NCBI RefSeq assembly: GCF_019890635.1
Contig: NZ_JAIOAB010000001.1
Location: 62,001 to 126,000 of the forward strand
Length of the DNA stretch: 64,000 bases
From: Streptomyces sennicomposti
GTDB taxonomy: Bacteria > Actinomycetota > Actinomycetes > Streptomycetales > Streptomycetaceae
Direction of reading: 5' to 3'
Below are positions 33,909 to 42,757 of the stretch, one piece after another. The notes under the pieces are model-generated. The model saw only the letters and a program-made list of their open reading frames with translations. It was not told the origin of the DNA and made no database searches. Position numbers and translations under genes: made by a program. The stretch's first letter is position 1; each line of letters starts with the position of its first letter.

Positions 33909-34907
33909 ATGTCGGGAGAGCGCTACGTCGACCACAGGGTCCTCAAAGCATTCGCGCAGAGCAAGGTCAACGTGCCGGCGGAGGAGGCGAAGGAACGCCG
34001 CCGACAGGTGAATCACCTGCGAGAGCGGCTGGAGGGCTACATCGCCGCGCACCCGGACTTCGACCTGGTGAAGCTCCGCGCGTCTGGCAGCACGGCCAAG
34101 TACACGGCGATCCGCCGCAAGAGCGGCACGGGGTCCGATGCGGACGTCGCCGCGTACCTGCGCGTCGGGGACCCCGAGGTCGACGTCTCGACCGTGCTGA
34201 CGTGGCTGGAGGAACGCTGCAAGGAGGTCTACGGCAATACGAAGGTCGCGGAGGACTTCAAGCCGTCCGACCACGCGGTGGGCATCACCATGCGCGACTC
34301 CGGCTTGAAGATCGACGTGGTGCCGGTGCTCTACACCGGTGAGCCGGACGACAGGGGTTACCTGGTCACCAGCGGCGGCACCAAGGTGCTCACCTCGGTC
34401 ACGCTGCACCTGCGCTTCATCGAGAAGCGCAAGGGGGAGGCCGGCGACGGCTACCGGGAGCTGATCCGCCTGCTGAAGGCATGGATCCGCGAGAGCAAGG
34501 CGGTCGATCCGCAACTGCGCTGCAAGTCGTTCCTGATCGAGCTCCTGGTCGCGCACCTGTGGGATGTCGGCTGGAATGGCAAGCCGCTCCAGGTCAACGA
34601 CTACCCGGCGGCGATCGAGCAGGTGCTCGCCTACATCGTCCGCACCGGCCTGAAGACACCGATCCTTTTCACCGACTACTACAAGGCCAACGCGGTGAGC
34701 GCGACAGCGGACCCCATCCAGGTCTGGGACCCGGTCAACCCGGAGAACAACGTCGCACGGGGTTACAGCGAGCTCGACCGCCTACGGCTGGTGAACCACG
34801 CCAAGACCACCCTCGAGACCCTCACGATGGCCGCCTACGCGGCCACGAAGGGCGAGGCGCTCGACGCCTGGCGCGAGCTGTTCGGCCCCACCTTCCCGGG
34901 AGAATGA
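33909..34907 (+). CDS. CBASS CD-NTase (cyclic oligonucleotide synthase)
   Basis: This 332-residue cGAS/DncV-like nucleotidyltransferase starts the CBASS operon. The polymerase-beta core is complete: Gly60-Ser61 (RASGSTAKYTAI), Asp77-x-Asp79 (GSDADVAAYL) and the third aspartate Asp136 (LKIDVVPVLY). On phage infection it should make a cyclic di- or trinucleotide that activates Cap4. ATG 33909 is preferred; an upstream extension to 33843 looks non-coding. Its stop overlaps the HORMA start. The clade (C or D) cannot be fixed by eye. Confidence 0.88.
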   Translation: MSGERYVDHRVLKAFAQSKVNVPAEEAKERRRQVNHLRERLEGYIAAHPDFDLVKLRASGSTAKYTAIRRKSGTGSDADVAAYLRVGDPEVDVSTVLTWLEERCKEVYGNTKVAEDFKPSDHAVGITMRDSGLKIDVVPVLYTGEPDDRGYLVTSGGTKVLTSVTLHLRFIEKRKGEAGDGYRELIRLLKAWIRESKAVDPQLRCKSFLIELLVAHLWDVGWNGKPLQVNDYPAAIEQVLAYIVRTGLKTPILFTDYYKANAVSATADPIQVWDPVNPENNVARGYSELDRLRLVNHAKTTLETLTMAAYAATKGEALDAWRELFGPTFPGE

Positions 34908-35425
34908 CCATGACCGGCTCGTACACCAGATCCGCCTCCTCCTCGTTCACGATCACCGACGCCCGCTACGTAGGAGGCAGAGTCGCCGCCGACCTGCGCC
35001 TGCTGTTCAACCTCTACGGCGAGCCCTCCCTCGACAGAATCGACCACTTCGCCGAGGAGGTCGCCCTGCTCCTGCGCGACGGCTATCTCGACTCTGTCGA
35101 CTACGGCTTCCGCGACACGGCCACCAACACCTGGAAGTTCCGCCTGCGCTACAAGGCCACGGCCGGCGGCCAGCTCACCGACTCCCGGCCGGGCAGCTTC
35201 CCCGACCCCGTCGATCTCGCCGGCTACGGCTTCCACAGCTTCCTGACCTACAGCTCCACGTTCTGGCTCTTGACCAGCAGTCAACAAACAGGGGTCAAGG
35301 AGACTCTGCCGATCTCCCGGACGACCGGCACCGCCCCGAGCGCCCTCGCGGGCAACACCACTACGGGGCACGGCTACGCCCGCAATGGCGCCGGCGTCTC
35401 CCGCGACGTCTACGTCGCCCACTAA
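34904..35425 (+). CDS. cap7: CBASS HORMA-domain protein (Cap7-like)
   Basis: This 173-residue protein matches bacterial HORMA family 1: SSFTITDARYVGGRVAADLR, then LYGEPSLDRIDHFAEEVALL, LRDGYLDSVDYGFRD and WKFRLRYKAT. In type III CBASS, HORMA proteins bind a peptide, close, and then activate the CD-NTase. ATG 34904 (Met-Thr-Met-Thr) overlaps the CD-NTase stop; ATG 34910 is an alternative. The 30-bp gap to the next gene holds a strong AGGAGG. Confidence 0.82.
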   Translation: MTMTGSYTRSASSSFTITDARYVGGRVAADLRLLFNLYGEPSLDRIDHFAEEVALLLRDGYLDSVDYGFRDTATNTWKFRLRYKATAGGQLTDSRPGSFPDPVDLAGYGFHSFLTYSSTFWLLTSSQQTGVKETLPISRTTGTAPSALAGNTTTGHGYARNGAGVSRDVYVAH

Positions 35426-35455
35426 TCCAGCGCCGCCAGCAGGAGGACCGAGAAC

Positions 35456-36376
35456 GTGACCAACCAGGACGACCTGTTCCACCCCGTCATCGAACTGCCC
35501 GAACCCACCCGCCGCGCCCGCTACGACCGCCTGGTCGGCCTGAACGATACGAAGCTGCGCCTGCGGAAGGAAGCCGCCCTCCTCGCGGATCCGCGCCGAC
35601 TCCAGGCATGGGCCGCCACCCATCACGACGGCGATGTCGCCGCACTCGCCCTATTCGCCGACCGGGCACCGCTGTTCGTATTCGCCGGCGACGTCGGCTC
35701 CGGCAAGTCTGCGCTGGCCGAGTCCTTCGGCTGCGACCTCGCTGACTTCCTCGACCTACCCGTCTACCTGTACCGACTCAAGCTCGCCACCCGCGGCAGC
35801 GGACTGGTCGGCGAGATGACCTCGCTCATCGGCGACGCCTTCACCCACATGCATACGGCGGGCAAGCGTATGTCCGGCACTGATGGAGCCCGCGCGGTTC
35901 AGATCCTCGTCGTCGACGAAGCCGACGCTCTCGTACAGTCCCGTGAAGCCCAGCAGATGCACCATGAGGACCGGGCCGGCGTCGACGCGTTCCTGGCCGG
36001 CATCGACAGCCTGGCCGGTGCCAGGCTCCCGATCGTCGTCGTGCTGTGCACCAACCGAGTCGGCGCCCTCGACCCGGCTATCATGCGCCGTGCCGCTGCC
36101 ACCTTCACCTTCACTCGCCCCGGCGACGAGCAGCGCTACGCGGTCCTCGCCCAGGCACTCGACGGGCTCGGCATCCGGCCGGAGACCATCCGCAAGGTCG
36201 TCGAGCTCACCGGCCCCACCGGCGGCCGCCCCGGCTACACCTTCTCCGACCTCACCCAGCGCCTGGTGCCGGCTGCCGTCTTCCGTGCCTTCCCCGACCG
36301 GCCGGTCACCGACGACGATCTCCTCGCCCTCGCCGAGGAGCTGGAGCCGACCCCCGTCTTCACCGAGGAGCGCTGA
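35456..36376 (+). CDS. cap6: CBASS TRIP13/Pch2-like AAA+ ATPase (Cap6-like)
   Basis: This 306-residue AAA+ ATPase has Walker A GDVGSGKS at 78-85, Walker B ILVVDEADAL at 150-159, sensor I VVVLCTNRVGAL and an arginine region DPAIMRRAA. TRIP13 proteins disassemble HORMA:CD-NTase complexes and so keep CBASS off without infection. GTG 35456 follows AGGAGG by ten bases. Its TGA overlaps the ATG of the effector, placing all four genes in one operon. Confidence 0.87.
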   Translation: MTNQDDLFHPVIELPEPTRRARYDRLVGLNDTKLRLRKEAALLADPRRLQAWAATHHDGDVAALALFADRAPLFVFAGDVGSGKSALAESFGCDLADFLDLPVYLYRLKLATRGSGLVGEMTSLIGDAFTHMHTAGKRMSGTDGARAVQILVVDEADALVQSREAQQMHHEDRAGVDAFLAGIDSLAGARLPIVVVLCTNRVGALDPAIMRRAAATFTFTRPGDEQRYAVLAQALDGLGIRPETIRKVVELTGPTGGRPGYTFSDLTQRLVPAAVFRAFPDRPVTDDDLLALAEELEPTPVFTEER

Positions 36377-37860
36377 TGGCCCATCTCCCCGCCGCTGGCC
36401 CTACCAGCGTGCGCACGACCGGCGACTACTACCAGTGGCTCGTCGCCTGGGAGGGCTGCCTGACGCTCCTGCGCGAGAACGCCACTCGCTCGCACAACCC
36501 CGTGCGCACAGTCGGCGTCGAACTCGACGGCGTGGGCAACCTCGATGATGTCGTCCTTCTGCGTGATGCTCCTCCGAACACCTACAAACAGGTCAAGTAC
36601 GCGGTTGACAGCGCCACGCCGGTCAACGAGGGGTACTTGACCAAGCCCAGCGCCAAGGGCGGTCCATCGATCCTCAAGAAGATCGCCAGGACGTGGAAGG
36701 GGTTGACCGCGGACGACGGTAGTGCCGACCTGCGCCTGGTCACCAACCGGGCGGCAGACCCCGAAGACGACCTGATGGCGGGCCGCGACGCCCGCACCGG
36801 CCTCCTTATGCCCAAGGCGGCCGTCGGCGGATCCAATTCGCTTCGAGGTAAGGCCCGTGCCCGGTGGGCGCAGGAGGCCGGGGTGACCGAGGCCGAGCTC
36901 ATCGACCTCCTGTCGGTACTGCGCTTCGACCTGCCTCTGGACATGGTCTGGTACCAGGAGAACCTCCGGCTCCTTATGGCCGTCACAGGGCTTCGCCACG
37001 ACCAGCGTGCGCTTGAAGAGGGGGCCGACTGGGTCGCCAGGATGGTCCGCGAGGGCCGCCGAGAGCTCACGATGGCGATGATCGAGGCTGCCGTCACCGA
37101 GCTTGACCTGAAGGCTGGCCCCGCCCGGGCCGTCCTGTCGATTGCCACTCTCAAGCCGGACCCGCTGGCATCGGACGCCGACCATGCCATCGACTGGATC
37201 GATCGCTTCGACGGTGACTCCGACTACACCAAGCGTCGCCCTCTGCCGCCGCACACCTGGGCCCAGCTGCAGGCAGACATCGAGGCCGCGCCGGGACGCC
37301 TGCCCGCTGGAACAACCGCCGTCTCCGTCACGGGCAGCATCCGTCTCGCGCCGGCCTTCCTGGTGGGCACCACCTTCCGCATGGTCACCGGCACCGACCT
37401 CGCGGCATTGCAGCGCGGGAGGGCTGGCAGCCAGCTCTGGTCCACCAACGACCCGTTCATCGCTGCCCAGACCCCCGGAGTCACTGAGTACGAGATCGGC
37501 CAAGGCGACGAGATCGCTGTCGCCATCGCCGTCGCGACGGACCCCACTGAGGACGTTTTGGAGTACCTGCGCGAGCAGAACCTCCCCGTCAGCAAGCTCA
37601 TCGTCCTCACCCCGCCGAGCGGCACAGCAAACGACGGCTCCGTCCCCGACAGCACCGCCGCCAACGCCCTGGCCGTCGGCATCCGCGACCACCTACGCCG
37701 CTCCACCCGCCGAGTCCGCCGAATGCACCTCTTCCTCGCCTGCCCCATGGGGCTTGCTGTTCTGCTAGGCAACCGGTGGAATCGCCTATGCCAGACCATC
37801 GTGTACGAGGACATCAAGATCGACGACGGATACGAAGCGGCATTCACTATCGAGGCGTAG
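36376..37860 (+). CDS. cap4: CBASS effector Cap4: PD-(D/E)XK nuclease fused to SAVED domain
   Basis: This is a 494-residue effector. The N-terminal nuclease (DUF4297-like) has GVELDGVGNLDDVVLLR and YKQVKYAVD: Glu49, Asp57/58 and Gln72-x-Lys74 form the PD-(D/E)XK site. The C-terminal SAVED sensor domain carries VSVTGSIRLAPAFLVG, an EIGQGDEIAVAIAVA strand and the final HLFLACPMGLAVLLGNRWNR block. Ligand binding by SAVED should trigger indiscriminate double-strand DNA cleavage and abortive infection. The start overlaps the TRIP13 stop. The operon ends here; no strong hairpin is seen in the 200 bp before the CRISPR array. Confidence 0.87.
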   Translation: MAHLPAAGPTSVRTTGDYYQWLVAWEGCLTLLRENATRSHNPVRTVGVELDGVGNLDDVVLLRDAPPNTYKQVKYAVDSATPVNEGYLTKPSAKGGPSILKKIARTWKGLTADDGSADLRLVTNRAADPEDDLMAGRDARTGLLMPKAAVGGSNSLRGKARARWAQEAGVTEAELIDLLSVLRFDLPLDMVWYQENLRLLMAVTGLRHDQRALEEGADWVARMVREGRRELTMAMIEAAVTELDLKAGPARAVLSIATLKPDPLASDADHAIDWIDRFDGDSDYTKRRPLPPHTWAQLQADIEAAPGRLPAGTTAVSVTGSIRLAPAFLVGTTFRMVTGTDLAALQRGRAGSQLWSTNDPFIAAQTPGVTEYEIGQGDEIAVAIAVATDPTEDVLEYLREQNLPVSKLIVLTPPSGTANDGSVPDSTAANALAVGIRDHLRRSTRRVRRMHLFLACPMGLAVLLGNRWNRLCQTIVYEDIKIDDGYEAAFTIEA

Positions 37861-38038
37861 TGGGCCCTGTAAACGGCGATGCAGCACCGTAGGGCGGGCA
37901 TGCGGCGGCCGTGATACCGACCCGCGGCCACTGCCGCCACCAACCCCTCGTCGTCCCGAAAACGCGCGAAGTTTTCGGAAACGACCGACACCCAAGTGCG
38001 TTCGCGCAGGTCAGAGCCACCCCACTCCCCCACCCACC

Positions 38039-38056
38039 CAGTGCCTTCTAAGCGCT
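38039..38056 (+). other. tRNA-Arg anticodon-arm-like sequence (possible secondary attachment site)
   Basis: GTGCCTTCTAAGCGCT at 38041-38056 matches the anticodon stem-loop in attR (10164-10179) at 14 of 16 positions. No D arm or T arm surrounds it, so it is not a tRNA gene. It lies exactly between the CBASS operon and the CRISPR array. Confidence 0.4.
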
Positions 38057-38065
38057 CGCCCCAAG

Positions 38066-41000
38066 AGATGGGCAATCGCCGCCGCAGGAAGACCGCCACA
38101 CGGCGAGGGCGCCCGTACGGCGGTGAAGAGGCCCACGTCGCAACCCTCGGTCCCCCTGAAGGCGACAGCCACGTACGTTGAAGTCATGTATGTGGTCGTC
38201 GAGTCGGTCGTTTCGACCCGTGCCGGCTCTGAGGGCCCCGCAATATTGTGGAGGGAAACCAGTCCGGCATCTATCAGTTGCGATCCCCAGCCGCCCTGGA
38301 GAACCATCGCCGCGACACAACCTACGTACTTGCCGCGAATCATGCGTTCGTTGCGACCCTCGACCGTCCAATAACGGCCGACACTCGCGTAGTTGGCGGT
38401 GCTGCTCGGCATGAATGGGTCGCAGCGATCCTCAGCCGCCCCGGGATGAAGACCGGCCACGGCACCATGGTCCTGACCGGCACCCGGACCTACACGTTGC
38501 GATCCTCGGCCGCCCGGGAGGACGACCCCTGCTTGCCGTTCTGACGCGAGACGTTCACGGCGACCTCGTTTCGACCCTCGGTCGCTGCGAAAAGCGACCG
38601 CTTACACCCCTATGTCGGGAGAATCCGCAGCGCTCCGGTTGCGCCCCTTGGCCGCTCCGGAGGGCGACCGTCAAGACCTTCTCCCAGGTGCCGTCGGCGG
38701 CCCACTTCTGCAGCCGGTGGTCGGCGCCCTACTCGGGCAGGTCCATCCATGGCGTGCCGGTGCGGTACTTGAACGCGATCACGTCGATCAGCTGCCGGTG
38801 ATCCCGCCACCGCCCACCCCGTTACGGCCCCCTGGAGGACTGCCCCTTGATGTCGTAGATGACGCGAGACTTGATGGCCTCGGTGTTGCGATCCCCGCCC
38901 GTCGTGGAAAACGAGCGCGACTTGGTGCCGACGCCGCCCCTTCCGTGAGGCGTATGTTGCGATTCTCGGTCGCCCAGGAGAACTGACCGCCCTCACTCAC
39001 AGCCGCGTACTGGCCGAATATACGGCCGTTGCGATCCTCGGCCATCCCTTAGGACCACCACGACGGTGGTGCGGATTGGCAGACCGAAGTAGCCGTTTTC
39101 GTTGTGATCCTCGGCAATCCCGAAGGACGGCTGTCACCCTTGCGTTATGGTGCCGCACGTTGGGGCATGTGTCGTGCGATCCTCGGCTATCACAGAGAAC
39201 GACCGCCCTTAGCCAGTGGTCCGGGTTCTCAGGGTTGGTGGTGCCGTTGCGATCCTCGGCCGACCGAAGGGCAACTGCCATGCGGCTCCACATGCTCTCG
39301 TCGAAAAGGTCTTCGATATTGCGGTCCTCAGTTTCGCCCCCAAGGGCACCCGCCATGCGTGAGCAGCTCGGCATTCCGGCACGGGGCCTGTGGTTGCGCT
39401 CCTTGGCCGACCCACAGGTCGACCGCCACGGCCGACTGCAGCGGAGGCTTCCAACTGCGACCCTCGGCTGCTCCGGAGAGCGACCGCCAGACCAAGCCGG
39501 TGGTGTAATCGGACTTGGAGCCGTCGAAGTTGCGATCCTCGGCCGCCCCGCAGGGCGACCGTCATCCGACCGCAGCGCGGCCGTGGTGTCCTCGTAGGCG
39601 GGGTTGTGACCCCCGGCCACCCCACAGGGTGACCGCGACCGCCGCTGGTGTGGTGGATGTGGCGGGCGAGGGGACCGTTGCGATCCTCAGCCGTCCCGAA
39701 GGACGACCACCCTGTTGGCGATGGCCTCCTGGCCCCACGCGCTGTTGACGTTGCTATCCTCGGACGCCCTGGGCGACCGCTCAAGACAGAACCTTCCTGG
39801 CGCGGCTTACCTGGTGATTTCGATGTTGTGATCCTCGGTCCGCCCTGGAGGGCGACCGCCAGCGACGCGGTCCGAGCCTCACCCGCTCGTCCTCGCGGTG
39901 TTGTAGTCCTCGGCCCCCTCGGAGGGCGACCGCCGGTACTCCACCAAGGTGTGACAGTGGCCGAACTCAGCGTTATGATCCTCGGTCACCCAAAGAGCGA
40001 CCGCGAGGCTAGAAATCATCTCGTCAAAGACACAACCCTTCCGGTTGCGATCCTTGGTCGCCTTGGAGGCCGGCCCGTGGCCCAGTATCCGGAGTACGTG
40101 ATCCCGACTGATCCGTTGCGATCCTCGGCCACCCCAGAGGGGGTGACCGCCATCCCACGGTGACGATGCCAGCGACTGTGCGGCTACCGTCATTGCGATT
40201 CTCGGCCCGCCAGGCAACGACGAACCGGATAGAGCGAGGCATCGGCTGTTACGATCCTCGGTCGTCCCGGAGGGCGACTGCCATGGGTGCAGATCGCGGT
40301 GGTGTCGCGTGATCAGACGCGGTTGCGATCCTCGGCCACCTCGAAGAGGTGGCTGCCGGCTGAGCAGTTTTTCGGGGTGCTTTGAGGAAAGGGGGCGCTA
40401 CGATTCTCGGCCGCCTCGGGGGCCGCCAGTCCACGCTCCGGTTCACGAGCGCGATGCATTCTTCGGCATTGCGAATCTCGGTCGTCCCGGAGGGCGACCG
40501 CCACAACACCGACAACCTCTGGCGGCGCTGGTGCGGGCTGTTGCCATCCTCGCTCACCCGGAGTGTGACCGCCGAACTCGGACCAGGGCACCGAGCAGCC
40601 GTCTACTTGATTGTGATCCTCAGCCACCCCGGAGGGCGTCCAATCATGCGAGGTCGTGATGATCGCCGGTCGGTCGGGGACGCAGTTGCGATCCTCGGCC
40701 GCCCCGAAGGGCGACCGCCGGATCCGCGGGGCCCCCGTCGTCAAGACCGGCTGCTGTTGTGATCCGCGGTCGCTCCGGAGGGGCGACCGCCACGATCTTG
40801 CCGTTGGCACCCTTCCCCCATAACACGGCGTTGCGATCCTCGCTCGTCCCAGAGGGGGAGCGCCACGGTGCATACCGCGCCTGTGCGTCGTCGACAACAT
40901 CACGTTGCGATCCTCGGTTGCCCTTAAGGGCGACCGCCACGCCCAAGATGCGGGCGTGGGCGTGGGACCTGGAGACATTGCGATCCTCGGCCGCCCAGAA

Positions 41001-41830
41001 GAACGACCATCATCCTGCCGTCAGGCAGCTAACCGGAGCATGATCCGTCGTTGTGATCCTCGGCCGCTCCAGCGACCGCCATGTCGACGCCCTGGCCCCA
41101 GGTGGCTGGTGCGACGAGGTTGCGATCCTTGGCCGCCTTGAAGGACGACCGCCATATCGCCGCCTTGTAGTTGCCGGCGACCATGAGCAGGTTGCGATCC
41201 TTAGCCACCCCGTAGGGCGACCGTCACCTTGCCGTCGAGAAGCTGGGATGGAAGCCGTACACGTCGGTGTTGCGTTCTTCGGCCGCCCCAGAGGGCGACC
41301 TCCAGGTTCTGTCATCAGCGCGTCAATACGCGTGGTCATGGTGTTGCGACCCTCGGCCGCCCTGGAAAGCGACCGCCACATCCATGCACATATCCATCGC
41401 TTACGTGGCACGTTAGTTGTGATCCCCTGCGCCCTGGGGTAGCGACCGCTGCTCGTGGAGCGGCTCCAGCACTTTGCGTTCGATCGTTTGATTGCGATCC
41501 GCGGCCTGCGGATGGGACTTGCGTCCACATCCGGAGGGCGACCGCAAGTCGGGCGGGAGCTGAGCAGCCCAGAGTTCAGACACGTTTCGATCCTCGGTCA
41601 CCCCCGGAGGGCCCGCAAGGGACTTTGAAACGGCATTGCCATCTCGTACTGCAGCATGTTCCGGCCCTGGAGACCGACCTCCAGACCGGGCTTAACGCCG
41701 AGTTCGGTCTTCTTGACGGCGTTGCGACCCTCGGTCGCCTTTAAAGGGGCGACCGCCAGTGACCCATCCCACGGGAAGTCCCATGAGCCAATCAGCGTTG
41801 CGATCCTAGGCCGCCCAGAGAGCAAGTTCA
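38066..41830 (-). CRISPR. Left CRISPR array, about 50 divergent repeats
   Basis: Repeat-spacer units of about 72-73 bp run without a long break, with roughly 36-bp repeats and 36-37-bp spacers. On the transcribed (minus) strand the repeat core is GGTCGCCCTTCGGGGCGGCC, preceded by TGGC and ended by GAGGATCGCAAC. Clear plus-strand repeat starts include 38496, 38955, 39247, 39529, 39823, 40115, 40468, 40685, 40903, 41119, 41342 and 41721. Most copies differ from consensus at several positions. The units at about 38710-38830 are badly eroded, and the copy near 41490 has an insertion in its loop. The last repeat abuts the cas7 stop codon, leaving no leader. Confidence 0.93.
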
Positions 41831-42697
41831 GTCGATGAGCCGGCTCAGGGTCACCCCGGCGGGAACCTTGTCTTCGTCGATGGTGATGCGGTCGGTGTAG
41901 TCGTGCCAGGATCGTGCCTCGCTGTGGCCGAGGGGTTTGATGCGGATGAGGTCGAAGAGCTTGTGGGCGGGGGCTCGTCCGTAGGCGTCGTCGTGGGAGA
42001 AGACGTACAGGCCGCGGATGGCCATTTCGCCGCGGGAGGACGCCCGGTCGTGGTCGAACATCATGGTCAGGGCCTGCCAGTAGGCGGCGAGATCTTCCGG
42101 AGTGACTCCAGCCTTGGCGCCGAGGGCTCCGGAGTAGAAGCCGTGGCCGCGGTAGAGCCCGTAAGGGACGTAGCGCTTGTTGCCCATCTCGGTAACCTTG
42201 CCCTTGGCCAGGTCTTCGGGCTTGTTCGGGGCGACACGGGTGATGCCGGCCTCAAGCGGGGTGATGGGGTCAATGGAGCGGGAGAAAGTGACCTGCATGG
42301 GCCCGCGAGCCCTTCCCGCGTGCTTCTTCTGGTCACCTACGGACATGACGGCTCCGAACAGGCGCACATCGTAGAAGTTGCGGATCATCCACTCCTGCGC
42401 GGTGGCGGTCTGGCCCTCCTTGGCGCCCCCTTCGATGTAGGCACGCTGAATCTGCGGGTTCAGGGCGACGCCCTGTTCGACGTACATCTCGAAGCCGGGT
42501 TTGCCCTGGTGGACGAGAGTGATGGTGTTGCGGATCTTGCGCTTGAGGGCGACGTCGGTGATGAGGCCCTGGCCGGTGATGGGGTCGGTCCGGGGCATGC
42601 CGTCGGCGTCGGGGTCACCGTTGGGGTTGCCGTCCTTGACGTCGATAAGGAAGACGTAGTCGTGCTTGCGGGTGGGGTCCATGTGCGCGTCGGTCAT
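41828..42697 (-). CDS. cas7: Type I-C Cascade backbone protein Cas7 (Csd2)
   Basis: This 289-residue backbone subunit coats the crRNA. It has the Csd2/Csh2 pattern: YVFLIDVKDGNPNGDPDADG, then PRTDPITGQGLITDVALKRK, LFGAVMS, GPMQVTFSRSIDPI and YGLYRGHGFYSG. It is the last gene of the minus-strand cas5-cas8c-cas7 operon, 60 bp after cas8c. Its TGA lies at the end of the left array, so the array is probably transcribed by read-through from this operon. Confidence 0.93.
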   Translation of the reverse strand: MTDAHMDPTRKHDYVFLIDVKDGNPNGDPDADGMPRTDPITGQGLITDVALKRKIRNTITLVHQGKPGFEMYVEQGVALNPQIQRAYIEGGAKEGQTATAQEWMIRNFYDVRLFGAVMSVGDQKKHAGRARGPMQVTFSRSIDPITPLEAGITRVAPNKPEDLAKGKVTEMGNKRYVPYGLYRGHGFYSGALGAKAGVTPEDLAAYWQALTMMFDHDRASSRGEMAIRGLYVFSHDDAYGRAPAHKLFDLIRIKPLGHSEARSWHDYTDRITIDEDKVPAGVTLSRLID

Positions 42698-42757
42698 GGT
42701 TGTGATCGGTGTCCTTCCGGGACTGTGGCGCTGTCGTGAGCTGGCGGAGGCGGGGTG

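Noticed and set aside
38248-41744. Several open frames of 60-220 codons across the CRISPR array
   Set aside because: They repeat the same short peptide every 24 or so codons because they read through the repeats.
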